Shown: positions 20,543 through 28,624 of the stretch, piece after piece
How positions within the stretch are numbered: the first letter of the stretch is position 1
Layout: every line of letters begins with the position of its first letter
Source: Scatosoma sp964459515
GTDB taxonomy: Bacteria > Bacillota > Clostridia > Christensenellales > Borkfalkiaceae
Reading direction: 5' to 3'
DNA length: 28,667 bases
NCBI GenBank assembly: GCA_964459515.1
Contig: CAYWML010000010.1
Span: 1 to 28,667, forward strand
Translations under genes and position numbers: made by a program
The notes under the pieces: generated by a model
Databases searched by the model: none
Told to the model about the DNA's origin: nothing
Seen by the model: only the letters and a program-made list of their open reading frames with translations

Positions 20543-22409
20543 TTTCCGCACCTCCCGTCGAACGCACACCTACCCCACACGAACAAGCGTAAGCGAGCGT
20601 TTTTTCGATAAAATCCTTTTCCGTATAATCGGTCTTTATCCGCACGCCCTTTTCCGCCAGCGCGTGCGTTATTTTCGCCGTAAAAGGCACGTCCAAGCCG
20701 TGACTTAAAAGCATTTCGCGCATACCGAACAATTCCGACGGAGTGGCAACTGCCTGCACGCAACCGTCGGCAAACACCGCCGCGCGATTGCAATTCTCCG
20801 CAATCTCGTCCATATCGTGCGAAACGATAACGACCGTTTTGCACCAATCCCCGTGCAATTCATGCAAAAGCCGCATGATTGCTTCTTTCCCGAGCGGATC
20901 TAACCCTGCCGCAGGTTCGTCCAAAACGAGAATTTCGGGTTTCGTGACGATAACGCCTGCAATCGCCACGCGACGACGCTGTCCGCCCGACAAGTCGAAC
21001 GGGGAACGTCCTTTCACGTCCGCATAGCAAAGCCCGACGCGCTCCAACGCAGCCTGCACGGCTTCTTTCAGCTCCGTCGCCGTCGCTTCGGGATAGAAAT
21101 TTTTGTAGCCGAACGCAACGTCGTCGAATACCGTTTCCGCAAAAAGCTGCTGTTCGGGATATTGAAACACCACGCCCACGGTACGCCGTAACGCGCGAAA
21201 ATCGGTATTTTTATCCGTCAAATCAAAACCGTTTACGCTTAAAAGCGTTTTCGGCGGCAACGGCTGTCCTTTTTTAGGCTTTTTAGCTTTATACTTTTTA
21301 TCCGCGCTCGCCACCTTTATCAACGCGTTCAAATGTTGCACAAAGGTGGATTTTCCGCTACCCGTATGCCCGATTATCCCGAAAAAGTCGCCGGGATAAA
21401 CATCCAAACCGACGTTTTTCAATGCGGCAGTGGCGAAAATCGTGCGCTCGTTATATACATACGAAAGGTTCTCGCAAGCGATACGTCCGCTGTTTTCAGA
21501 AGTTTCTTTTTGCGTTGAACGCATACCTGCCCCGTCTGTTCCCGAAAAATCCCCGACGGGAAGCGTTTGCAAAAGCCGTTCGGCAATCGTTTCCGCGTCC
21601 ATGCAATCGGCAACGGGAACACCCCTCTCCGTCAAAGCGCGACAAATACGCACGGGGCGCGGCACGACGAGGGAATACTTCTCTAAAACGTCCGTCCGTT
21701 CGAACACTTCCTGCGGCGTTCCCTCCAATACGATCTCGCCTTGATATAGCGCGATTGCTCTGTCGGCAAGCAACGCCTCTTCGGGGAAGTGCGTGATCAA
21801 AAGAACGGTGATCCCCTCTTCCTTGTTCAAGCGCAACACGACGTCCATGACCTCTTTTCTGCCGCGAGGATCGAGCATCGCCGTTGCTTCGTCTAAAATC
21901 ATAATGCGCGGCTTCAATGCCAAAACGCCTGCAATAGCAATGCGCTGTTTCTGACCGCCCGAAAGGCGCGCTGTGGTAGCGTGGCGATAGGCTTGCATAC
22001 AGACGGCTTCTAATGCAAACGCGATACGTTCGCCGATTTCCGCGCGCGGAACGCCGATATTTTCAGGACCGAATGCGATGTCGTCCTCCACGATAGAAGC
22101 CACCGTTTGATTGTCGGGATTTTGAAAAACGACGCCGACTTGTTTGCGGATATCGAACAGCGTATTTTCCTCGGCTGTCTCGCCGAAAATACGAATCGTA
22201 CCCGAATCGGGCGTCAGCAAGCCGTTCGTCAAGCGCGCCAAAGTCGATTTGCCGCTGCCGTTATGTCCTAAAACGGCAACGAATTCCCCCTCGCGCACGG
22301 AAAAATTCACGTTGCGAAGCACGCAGGACGCCTGCTCGGCAAAAATGTCCGCTTCTTCGCCGCGCTCGTAAGAAAAATATACGTTTTCAAATTGTACAGC
22401 GTCCATCAC
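20535..22409 (-). CDS. ecfA: fused EcfA1-EcfA2 double ATPase of the ECF transporter
   Basis: A 624-aa protein with two complete ABC ATPase domains that are separate genes in most Firmicutes. Domain 1: Walker A GHNGSGKS (48-55), Q-loop FQNPDNQ, signature LSGGQ (149-153), Walker B MILDEA, H-loop His207. Domain 2: Walker A GHTGSGKS (347-354), FQYPEQQ, LSGGQ (473-477), LVLDEP, His531. DNQT in the first Q-loop and PEQQLF in the second are as in EcfA1 and EcfA2. The linker is about residues 255-307. Domain 2 has a Lys/Pro-rich insertion at about 366-390. Met296 (position 21524) is preceded by GGGGCAGGT, so internal initiation could also give a separate second half. The operon promoter is at 22445-22473. 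Confidence 0.93.
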   Translation of the reverse strand: MMDAVQFENVYFSYERGEEADIFAEQASCVLRNVNFSVREGEFVAVLGHNGSGKSTLARLTNGLLTPDSGTIRIFGETAEENTLFDIRKQVGVVFQNPDNQTVASIVEDDIAFGPENIGVPRAEIGERIAFALEAVCMQAYRHATTARLSGGQKQRIAIAGVLALKPRIMILDEATAMLDPRGRKEVMDVVLRLNKEEGITVLLITHFPEEALLADRAIALYQGEIVLEGTPQEVFERTDVLEKYSLVVPRPVRICRALTERGVPVADCMDAETIAERLLQTLPVGDFSGTDGAGMRSTQKETSENSGRIACENLSYVYNERTIFATAALKNVGLDVYPGDFFGIIGHTGSGKSTFVQHLNALIKVASADKKYKAKKPKKGQPLPPKTLLSVNGFDLTDKNTDFRALRRTVGVVFQYPEQQLFAETVFDDVAFGYKNFYPEATATELKEAVQAALERVGLCYADVKGRSPFDLSGGQRRRVAIAGVIVTKPEILVLDEPAAGLDPLGKEAIMRLLHELHGDWCKTVVIVSHDMDEIAENCNRAAVFADGCVQAVATPSELFGMREMLLSHGLDVPFTAKITHALAEKGVRIKTDYTEKDFIEKTLAYACSCGVGVRSTGGAENA

Positions 22410-22444
22410 CGCTCCTAAAACCTTTTCACTCTTTCATCCGTACT

Positions 22445-22473
22445 ATTATAACAAATTTTATAATTTATTACAA
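22445..22473 (-). promoter_or_regulatory. sigma-A promoter of the ecf operon
   Basis: On the minus strand TTGTAA (22468-22473) and TATAAT (22445-22450) are 17 bp apart, with the ecfA start 36 bp downstream. Confidence 0.78.
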
Positions 22474-22506
22474 TGAAAAAGAAGTGAAAATCTGTGTTAT
22501 TCTACC

Positions 22507-22599
22507 GAAAAAAACAAGCGTTTCGGCTTTTTTCACCCGTTCGCCGAAAACGCAAAAGAAAAAAGGAAACCGCAGGAAGCCTTTACGACTTTTCCTGCG
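22507..22599 (-). terminator. two tandem hairpins terminating the mrp-MBL operon
   Basis: The first, CGCAGGAA/TTCCTGCG (22571-22599), overlaps the stop of the metallo-hydrolase gene. The second, GCGTTTTCGGC with GCCGAAACGC (22518-22553, one bulge), is followed on the minus strand by TTGTTTTTTTC, a standard U tract. The second is probably the functional terminator. Confidence 0.8.
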
Positions 22600-23590
22600 A
22601 TACAGTATATACGCCCGACGGGGCAATCGTAACGCAAATCGTGCCGCCCGTATCCGTCCGATAAATTTTCGCGTTGACAGCCGCCAACCGCGCAATCGTC
22701 TCCGAGTGCGGATGCCCGTAAGCGTTCCCTTCACCGCACGATACGATTGCCGCTTCCGCGCCGATATATTCCAAAAACGCCGCGCTCGTGGAATACGACG
22801 ATCCGTGGTGCGCAACTTTCAAAATTTCCACGTCGTCAAGAGAAACCTGCAACATGCCGAGCTTCGCGTCGCGCAACAGATTACTTTCCGTTTCTTCGGG
22901 CGCGTCGCCCGTAAAAAGAACGCTCGTATCGCGATATTCTAAAAACAAGACAGAAGAAAGCTCGTTGGAATCCGCCGCTTCGGAATTTTCCTCGATTTTC
23001 GTTTCCTCCACGTCCGTTTGATAGGGATATAAAAACTCTAAGCGATACCCTTCCGTATTACCGAAAGAAACGCCGCGCGCCGAGAAGTGCAACGCCGTTT
23101 TTTGCGCAGTGAGTTCCGCATACATTTCCGCGTAAGCTTCTCCTGCGGAAGCAGGATTGACGGCAGGCAGGTATGCGTTGAGCACGGTTTTGTATTTTGC
23201 GACGACGTCGAGTGCGCCGCAATGATCGGCGTCGGCGTGCGACACGACGAGATAATCGATCGTACGGATTTTCAAGGCGTTGAGATACCGCATAAGTTTC
23301 GTCGCCGTTCCGTCCGCTTCGTCGCCGCCGTCCACCAACAAAATTTTACCGTCGGGAAGTTCCGCCAAGGCAGAATCGCCCTGCCCCACGTCCAAAAAGT
23401 GTACGCGCAATTCCCCGTCGCCGCGCGCTTGCACCGACGGTTTTCCGACGTAATACTTCCACGTAATCGGCGGCACGAACGCGCCGAACACGCAAAAGCC
23501 TGCCAAAACCGCCACGACCACCGCCAGCGCGATCCGTTTCCACAGTGCGTACCGTTTATCGAGTTTTTCTTTCTCCGCCGCGTATCCCAT
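22583..23590 (-). CDS. ComEC/Rec2-like metallo-beta-lactamase-fold hydrolase
   Basis: A 335-aa protein with one N-terminal membrane segment (about residues 19-42) and then a metallo-beta-lactamase domain. Motifs: LRVHFLDVGQGDSALAELPD, typical of the ComEC C-terminal family, the zinc motif SHADADH near residue 120, LFTGDAPEE and LKVAHHGSSYS. It lacks the large ComEC membrane channel domain, so it is a stand-alone, membrane-anchored or secreted hydrolase, likely a phosphodiesterase or nuclease of unknown substrate. A 15-residue acidic stretch (ETKIEENSEAADSNE) sits within the domain. It starts 20 bp after mrp. Confidence 0.88.
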   Translation of the reverse strand: MGYAAEKEKLDKRYALWKRIALAVVVAVLAGFCVFGAFVPPITWKYYVGKPSVQARGDGELRVHFLDVGQGDSALAELPDGKILLVDGGDEADGTATKLMRYLNALKIRTIDYLVVSHADADHCGALDVVAKYKTVLNAYLPAVNPASAGEAYAEMYAELTAQKTALHFSARGVSFGNTEGYRLEFLYPYQTDVEETKIEENSEAADSNELSSVLFLEYRDTSVLFTGDAPEETESNLLRDAKLGMLQVSLDDVEILKVAHHGSSYSTSAAFLEYIGAEAAIVSCGEGNAYGHPHSETIARLAAVNAKIYRTDTGGTICVTIAPSGVYTVSQEKS

Positions 23591-23610
23591 TTTCCTTCGT
23601 ATGCTTCCGA

Positions 23611-24459
23611 TTAAATTTCCTTACGCCGCTCCGCCGCTTGCAAACTCGCAAACACTTCCGAAAGCGCGTCCGTTTCGTAGTCCTCTATGCGCCCCTCGTC
23701 CGCCAACGCCGAAATGCGCGCATCCAACGGCAACCGCGCCACCGCAGGAATGCCGTACTCCGCGGCAAGCGTTTTCGCCTTACTCGCGCCGAAAACTTCG
23801 ATTTTCTTGCCGCAATCGGGGCAGGTGAGATAGCTCATATTCTCCACCAAACCCAATACGGGAACGTTCATGATATTCGCCATGTTCACCGCTTTTTCCA
23901 CGACCATTTTTACGAGGTCTTGCGGCGTCGTCACCACGACGATCCCTGCAATGGGAATACTTTGAAACACCGTAAGCGGCACGTCGCCAGTCCCCGGCGG
24001 CATATCGATAAACAGCAAATCCAAATCCTGCCAAACGACATCCGTCCAAAATTGCAATACTGTGCCCGAAATCACCATGCCGCGCCAAATAACGGGCGAA
24101 GTTTCGTCGTCGAGCAACAAATTCATGGACATAAGCTGCATACCCGACGGAGAAAGCACGGTGCGAATGCCGTCCTCGTCTCCCGTTGCGCGTTCCTTCA
24201 CGCCGAACATTTTCGGAATGGAAGGGCCTGTAATATCCGCGTCCATGATGCCTACGGACGCGCCGTGCTTTTGCGCGTACGAAGCCAATAACGCCGTCGT
24301 AAGCGATTTTCCCACGCCGCCTTTGCCGCTGACAACGCCGATTACTTTTTTAATCGACGACTTTTTATGCGGCTCTTTCAAAAAACTCTCTTTCTCCTTT
24401 TTACGCGAAGCGCAATCGGAAGAACAAGTAGAACAATTATGCGTACAATTTTCTGCCAT
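23611..24459 (-). CDS. Mrp/NBP35-family ATP-binding iron-sulfur carrier
   Basis: A 282-aa P-loop NTPase that binds and transfers Fe-S clusters. The P-loop GKGGVGKS is at residues 45-52, followed by MDADITGPSIPK, DMPPGTGD and VENMSYLTCPDC, whose CxxC bridges a cluster between two monomers. The N-terminus has four Cys (residues 5, 9, 12 and 16), an extra cluster site like that of eukaryotic Nbp35 and seen in many anaerobic bacteria. It is shorter than E. coli Mrp/ApbC because it has no N-terminal MIP18-like domain. A near-perfect promoter lies at 24481-24509. Co-transcribed with the metallo-hydrolase, though no functional link is evident. Confidence 0.94.
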   Translation of the reverse strand: MAENCTHNCSTCSSDCASRKKEKESFLKEPHKKSSIKKVIGVVSGKGGVGKSLTTALLASYAQKHGASVGIMDADITGPSIPKMFGVKERATGDEDGIRTVLSPSGMQLMSMNLLLDDETSPVIWRGMVISGTVLQFWTDVVWQDLDLLFIDMPPGTGDVPLTVFQSIPIAGIVVVTTPQDLVKMVVEKAVNMANIMNVPVLGLVENMSYLTCPDCGKKIEVFGASKAKTLAAEYGIPAVARLPLDARISALADEGRIEDYETDALSEVFASLQAAERRKEI

Positions 24460-24480
24460 GTTTTATCTCCTTTCCCTTGT

Positions 24481-24509
24481 ATTATACGCTCTTTCGGCGG
24501 CATTGTCAA
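24481..24509 (-). promoter_or_regulatory. sigma-A promoter of mrp
   Basis: On the minus strand TTGACA (24504-24509) and TATAAT (24481-24486) are 17 bp apart, both boxes exact consensus. The mrp start is 22 bp beyond the -10 box, giving a very short leader. Confidence 0.9.
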
Positions 24510-24572
24510 GCGTTCCCTCGCGAAAGTTTTTTCTCAAAAGAAAACAGCCTTCGGAAAAACGCCGAAAAACGC

Positions 24573-24601
24573 TTGCTTTTTATTGAAAAATAGCTTATAA
24601 T
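24573..24601 (+). promoter_or_regulatory. promoter of the SRP RNA
   Basis: TTGCTT (24573-24578) and TATAAT (24596-24601) are 17 bp apart; the RNA start is predicted 6-8 bp downstream. Confidence 0.8.
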
Positions 24602-24606
24602 AATAT

Positions 24607-24881
24607 GGCTGCGCGTAGGTGGGGAGTTAGCGGCACCCTATATCTGCAATCCGCTATAGCAGAGCCGAATGCCTTTCTCGACGAGGCTTATGGAAGGTTT
24701 GCGCGCCGTAAGGAACGTTGATCGCAAGGTCTTATGCAACGTAATGCCGTGAACCGTGTCAGGACAGGAATGTAGCAGCTCTAAGCGGAAGTTTGCGTGT
24801 GCCATAAGGTAGCTTTGCAGGAGTCGCCTGCGGCGTTTCCGCTTCGGTAAGTTTCGGCAAAAAAGGATCGCGCAGTTTTTT
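24607..24881 (+). ncRNA. ffs: signal recognition particle RNA, large bacterial type
   Basis: The RNA scaffold of the signal recognition particle, which with Ffh directs nascent membrane proteins to FtsY. Two diagnostic parts are visible: an Alu-like 5' domain (TAGGTGGGGAGTTAGCGGC, then CTGCAATCCGCTATAGCAG, then AATGCCTTTCTCGACGAGGC) and the conserved apical SRP domain with a GGAA tetraloop (GTGTCAGGACAGGAATGTAG, then CAGC) at about 24765-24785. The ends pair (CTGCGCG at 24609-24615 with CGCGCAG at 24869-24875) and the 3' stem is followed by a T run, so the closing helix also serves as terminator. At about 270 nt it matches the large scRNA of Bacillus and Clostridium, not the 4.5S form. It is the only plus-strand gene in the window. 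Confidence 0.95.
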
Positions 24882-24892
24882 ATTGAAAAAGT

Positions 24893-24958
24893 CAAACAGC
24901 CAAAACGCTATTGCCCGTGGCAAAATTTGCACGGCGCAAACCCGTTTCGGCTGTTTTT
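24893..24958 (+). terminator. second structured element with T run after the SRP RNA
   Basis: AACAGCCAAAACG (24895-24907) pairs with CGTTTCGGCTGTT (24943-24955), one mismatch, followed by TTTTT. A nested inner stem (TTGCCCGTGGCAAA with TTTGCACGGCGCAA) fills the loop. It begins 12 bp after the SRP RNA T run. It may be a backup terminator or a small structured RNA. Confidence 0.6.
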
Positions 24959-25025
24959 TTATTGGCATACTTTACACCCAACCACGGAACGCAAGCTTGT
25001 CCGTGCAAGAGCACCGCCGCCTGCT

Positions 25026-25492
25026 CGTCATTGCGAAGGAGCGCCATCTCCAGCCCGTCCTTGCGAAGCACGAATGTGCCGCGGCAATCTCCGCCAATAG
25101 ACGGAAACATATGCCCGTCATTGCGAAGGAGCGCGGCACGCGCGACTGCGGCAATCTCCGCCGTTAGGCGGAAACGAAAGCCTGTACCCCGAACCAGTCT
25201 TCCGCGGCGAGCCGTAGGCTCGCCGCGAGATTACCACGTCGCTTCGCTCCTCGTAATGACGAGGTGGGACGGTATGTCATTGCGAAGGAGCGCGGCACGC
25301 GCGACTGCGGCAATCTCCGCCGTTAGGCGGAAACGAAAGCCTGTACCCCGAACCAGTCTTCCGCGGCAAGCCGTAGGCTTGCCGCGAGATTACCACGTCG
25401 CTTCGCTCCTCGTAATGACGGGGTGGGACGGTATGTCATTGCGAAGGAGCGCGGCACGCGCGACTGCGGCAATCCCCGCCGTTAGGCGGAAA
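25026..25492. repeat. array of palindromic dispersed repeats (159-bp period)
   Basis: Two complete units (25117-25260 and 25276-25419) start GTCATTGCGAAGGAGCG and end with the near-inverted CGCTCCTCGTAATGAC; a third, partial unit spans 25435-25492 and truncated pieces lie at 25027 and 25056. The period between units is 159 bp. Each full unit nests three hairpins: GCGCG-GCA-CGCGC, TCCGCC-GTTA-GGCGGA, and a 10-bp stem with a GTA loop. The core resembles the widespread CATTGCGAGGAGCGAAGCGAC-type dispersed repeat. No ORF in the array looks real. The remaining sequence, 24960-25025, shows nothing recognisable. Confidence 0.88.
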
Positions 25493-25513
25493 TATATAGA
25501 TATATCACTGCAA

Positions 25514-25533
25514 CATTGTTATTAATAACAATG
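25514..25533. repeat. perfect 20-bp palindrome at the LRR gene stop codon
   Basis: CATTGTTATT followed directly by AATAACAATG is a perfect palindrome that contains the last codons and the stop (25522-25524) of the lipoprotein gene. There is no loop, and no T run follows. Confidence 0.75.
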
Positions 25534-28500
25534 CCATACAACAGAATACCAAGAAGAGTCAATAGACTCAGCAAGACCAATACTACAATTCCAGGCACTA
25601 TCCCATCCACTCGGCTGACCGTCCGCCGCGCAATAAATCATCCTCAAACGGCTACAATAATGGAACGCATACGAACCGATACTCGTCACACTGTAGGGAA
25701 TTACCACACTCGTCAAACTGCTACAATACTCGAACGCATACGAACCGATACTCGTCACGCTGTTGCCAATTACAACACTTGTCAAACTGCTACATTCTGA
25801 GAACGCTTGAGAACCGATTTCCGTCACACTGTCGGGGATTTCGATACTCGTCAAACTGCTACATCCAGAGAACGCATATTGATAAATAAACTTACAGGTA
25901 TTCTCTATCGTTGCCGTCGTAATATCCGCCATTTCCGTATCCATCAACCACAAATAAGGATTATTTATATTCCCCAAGTATTTCAAGCCGTCTTTTACGG
26001 TGTATTCCAAACTGCTACATTTATAGAACGCACTACCACCGATACTCGTCACTCCATCGCCGATTTCCACACTCGTCAAACTACTACATCCTGAGAACGC
26101 ATAAGCGGAAATTTTTGTTGCCGTTGTTATTTTCGCTTCCGTCACCAATTCGTTATCGATATACAAGTTCTTAGCGTAATACAACGGATTTGCCGAATAG
26201 CTAAACGAAATTTGCACCCAATCGTCTATTGTTCCATTATAATAAACGCTCGTTAAACCGCTACAATACTCGAACGCATACAAACCGATACTCGTCACAC
26301 TATCGGGGATTACCACGCTCGTCAAACTGCTACATCCAAAGAACGCATAATCCGATATTTTCGTTGCCGTTGTTATTTTTGCTTCTGTCACCAATTCGTT
26401 ATCGATATACAAATTCTTTGCGTAATACAACGGATTTGCATGATAATCGACAAACGAAATTTGCGCCCAATCGTCTATTGTTCCGTTATAATACACACTC
26501 GTCAAACTGCTACATAAAAAGAACGCATCATCACCGATACTCGTCACGCTGTCGGGTATTTCGATGCTCGTCAAACTGCTACATTTATAGAATGTATCAT
26601 CACCGATACTCGTCACACTGTCACCGATTACCATACTCGTCAAACTGCTACATCCTGAGAACGCATAAGCGGAAATTTTTGTTGCCGTTGTTATTTTCGC
26701 TTCCGTCACCAATTCGTTATCGATATACAAGTTCTTTGCATAAGACAACGGATTTGCATAATAAGAGCCAAACGAAATTTGCGCCCAATCGTCTATTGTT
26801 CCGTTATAATATACACTCGTTAAACTGCTACATCCTGAGAACGCACGACTACCGATACTCGTCACGCTGTCGGGAATTACCACGCTCGTCAAACTGCTAC
26901 AATACATGAACGCACCCTCACTGATACTCGTTACGCCGGCACTAATTACCACATTCGTCAAATCGCTACAAAAATTGAACGCATCATCACCGATACTCGT
27001 CACACTGTCGGGGATTATCACACTCGTCAAACCACTACAAGAAGAGAAGGCAGAATAACCAATCGCCGTAATTTTTGTTCCGTCTATTTCAGCAGGGATT
27101 TTTAATTCTGTAATATTATTTTTACCATATGTCGTAAATCCCGTTATCGTGCCATCGGAATGCGTGAAAATCGCCGACCATTTTGCGATTATCGCCGTAC
27201 TTTCAGCTGGCATAGTCGTCGGCAAAATATTATCCCAACCGACAAAAGCATAACCGCCTCTTCCTAACTCCGTAGGAAGCGTATACTCAATAGGTGTATT
27301 ATAATCTTGCGTAAAAGTTTTGTCTTCTTCGCCATTGCCGAATACAATCGTCAATGTATATTGATTGATTTTCCACTGCGCCGTAATCGTTTGATTTTCA
27401 CTGATATTCGTCAAAGATTTATCCCATGTATCGATCGAATACCCCGTCTTTGCGTACGTCGGCGCAACAGCCAAACCACCGTATTTCACTGTTTGGATAT
27501 CCGATCCGTCTACAAGCGTTCCGCCGTTGCCGTCAAACGTTACGGTATACGTATCGCGCGTATAATATACTTTCAAAACGGTTGTGCCGTCGCCGTTAAT
27601 ATTCCCACTGTCCGTCGAACTTGCTTTGTATGTAAAATAGTCAAACGTTTTTATCTCGGCGTTCGCCGTCGTATCCGTCGTGCCTGTTTTATCTTCCGTC
27701 GTTTTCAACGTGTACCCGTTGTCGGCTAAATTTTGGAGATAATACTCCACCTTATACGGCGTATCGGTATTCGCTTTCCAAGCGGCGTTTATCGTCGTAT
27801 TTTGCAAAATCGGTTGCGTGAAATCGTAATCCCACTTATCGAACGTATAGCCTGCACGCGTAATTGCAGGTTCGCTCGCGCACGAATCTTCTTCTATCGT
27901 TTGTTTTTCCACTGCCGTGCCGCCGTTTGGATTAAAAGATACCTCGTACACGGGACGGCGGCGAACAACCACTTTATAGACGTTTATCGGTTCATTGCCC
28001 ATCATTTCTACGACATAGACGGTATTATCCCCGATTGCCAACGGAATCGTTTTTGAAACAACCGTTTGTATTCCATAAACGTCCAGTGAAACGACAAACT
28101 TCGTCGAACCAACAACCGAAATTTCATTTACGAAAGAAAAAACTTCCGTATCATTGCCAACCTTACCGTAAACATCCAAGCCGTTTAACGTAAGCGTCTT
28201 AAAGCGAAGCCCATTTTCATCTTTTGAGGCAGCACTGCTCTCGCTTGAATTTTCAGACGAGTTCTCCGTTTTGTTGCTGCTTTCGCTCGAACTTTCCGAC
28301 GAACTCTCTGTTTCGCTGCTGCTTTCGCGAGAACTTCCCGACGAGCTGTCCGTTTCGTCGTTCACAGACGAACTACTTGTCGTATCGCCGTTTTCGATTT
28401 CCGTGTTCGTCGCAGAACTGCTACCGTCGTTTTGCGCATTCGACGAGTTTTGAACGATAGACGAAGCCACTGAACTGCTTACACCCGACATATTGCAAGC

Positions 28501-28575
28501 CGCAACGCCTGCGGAAAGCATAACACTCGACATGATTGCCAACACACCGAAAAGGATTTTTTTGAATTTTCTCAT
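25522..28575 (-). CDS. surface lipoprotein with InlB/MucBP-like repeats and BspA-type leucine-rich repeats
   Basis: A 1017-aa cell-surface protein. The signal peptide (residues 1-26) ends in a lipobox, VAAC, so Cys27 should be lipidated. A Ser/Glu/Asn-rich stalk runs to about 120. A cadherin-like beta-sandwich follows (about 125-207). Next come InlB B-type repeats (about 208-268, 342-402 and 405-467, with NGGT and GYxFxxW), a MucBP-like segment (273-340), and then BspA-type LRR_5 repeats from about 485 on, built on SVTSIGxxAFxxCSSLTSV. Within these, a module containing YNGTIDDW and NLYIDNELVTEAKITTATKI occurs three times. The end, IYCAADGQPSGWDSAWN and VVWHCY, is typical of gut Firmicutes BspA proteins. 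AAGGAGG precedes the ATG. Adhesion or host binding is likely; the ligand is unknown. Confidence 0.9.
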   Translation of the reverse strand: MRKFKKILFGVLAIMSSVMLSAGVAACNMSGVSSSVASSIVQNSSNAQNDGSSSATNTEIENGDTTSSSSVNDETDSSSGSSRESSSETESSSESSSESSNKTENSSENSSESSAASKDENGLRFKTLTLNGLDVYGKVGNDTEVFSFVNEISVVGSTKFVVSLDVYGIQTVVSKTIPLAIGDNTVYVVEMMGNEPINVYKVVVRRRPVYEVSFNPNGGTAVEKQTIEEDSCASEPAITRAGYTFDKWDYDFTQPILQNTTINAAWKANTDTPYKVEYYLQNLADNGYTLKTTEDKTGTTDTTANAEIKTFDYFTYKASSTDSGNINGDGTTVLKVYYTRDTYTVTFDGNGGTLVDGSDIQTVKYGGLAVAPTYAKTGYSIDTWDKSLTNISENQTITAQWKINQYTLTIVFGNGEEDKTFTQDYNTPIEYTLPTELGRGGYAFVGWDNILPTTMPAESTAIIAKWSAIFTHSDGTITGFTTYGKNNITELKIPAEIDGTKITAIGYSAFSSCSGLTSVIIPDSVTSIGDDAFNFCSDLTNVVISAGVTSISEGAFMYCSSLTSVVIPDSVTSIGSRAFSGCSSLTSVYYNGTIDDWAQISFGSYYANPLSYAKNLYIDNELVTEAKITTATKISAYAFSGCSSLTSMVIGDSVTSIGDDTFYKCSSLTSIEIPDSVTSIGDDAFFLCSSLTSVYYNGTIDDWAQISFVDYHANPLYYAKNLYIDNELVTEAKITTATKISDYAFFGCSSLTSVVIPDSVTSIGLYAFEYCSGLTSVYYNGTIDDWVQISFSYSANPLYYAKNLYIDNELVTEAKITTATKISAYAFSGCSSLTSVEIGDGVTSIGGSAFYKCSSLEYTVKDGLKYLGNINNPYLWLMDTEMADITTATIENTCKFIYQYAFSGCSSLTSIEIPDSVTEIGSQAFSECSSLTSVVIGNSVTSIGSYAFEYCSSLTSVVIPYSVTSIGSYAFHYCSRLRMIYCAADGQPSGWDSAWNCSIGLAESIDSSWYSVVWHCY

Positions 28576-28624
28576 ATTTTTACCTCCTTGGTTTTCAAGC
28601 TTTTTTTGCCGCGCGGAAAATGGT

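Noticed and set aside
24638..24968. Minus-strand open frames over the SRP RNA
   Set aside because: They are antisense to a conserved RNA gene and lack start signals.
25026..25492. CRISPR array
   Set aside because: The repeats are about 145 bp with nested palindromes and near-identical intervening bases; there are no short repeats with unique spacers and no cas genes.
24911..25525. A 204-aa plus-strand open frame in the repeat array
   Set aside because: It is translation of tandem palindromic repeats (repeating SLRRSAARATAAISA-like units) and stays open only because the 159-bp period is divisible by three.
25522..28460. Several plus-strand open frames opposite the LRR lipoprotein gene
   Set aside because: They are antisense to the repetitive LRR coding sequence, repeat with its period, have no ribosome binding sites and look like no family.
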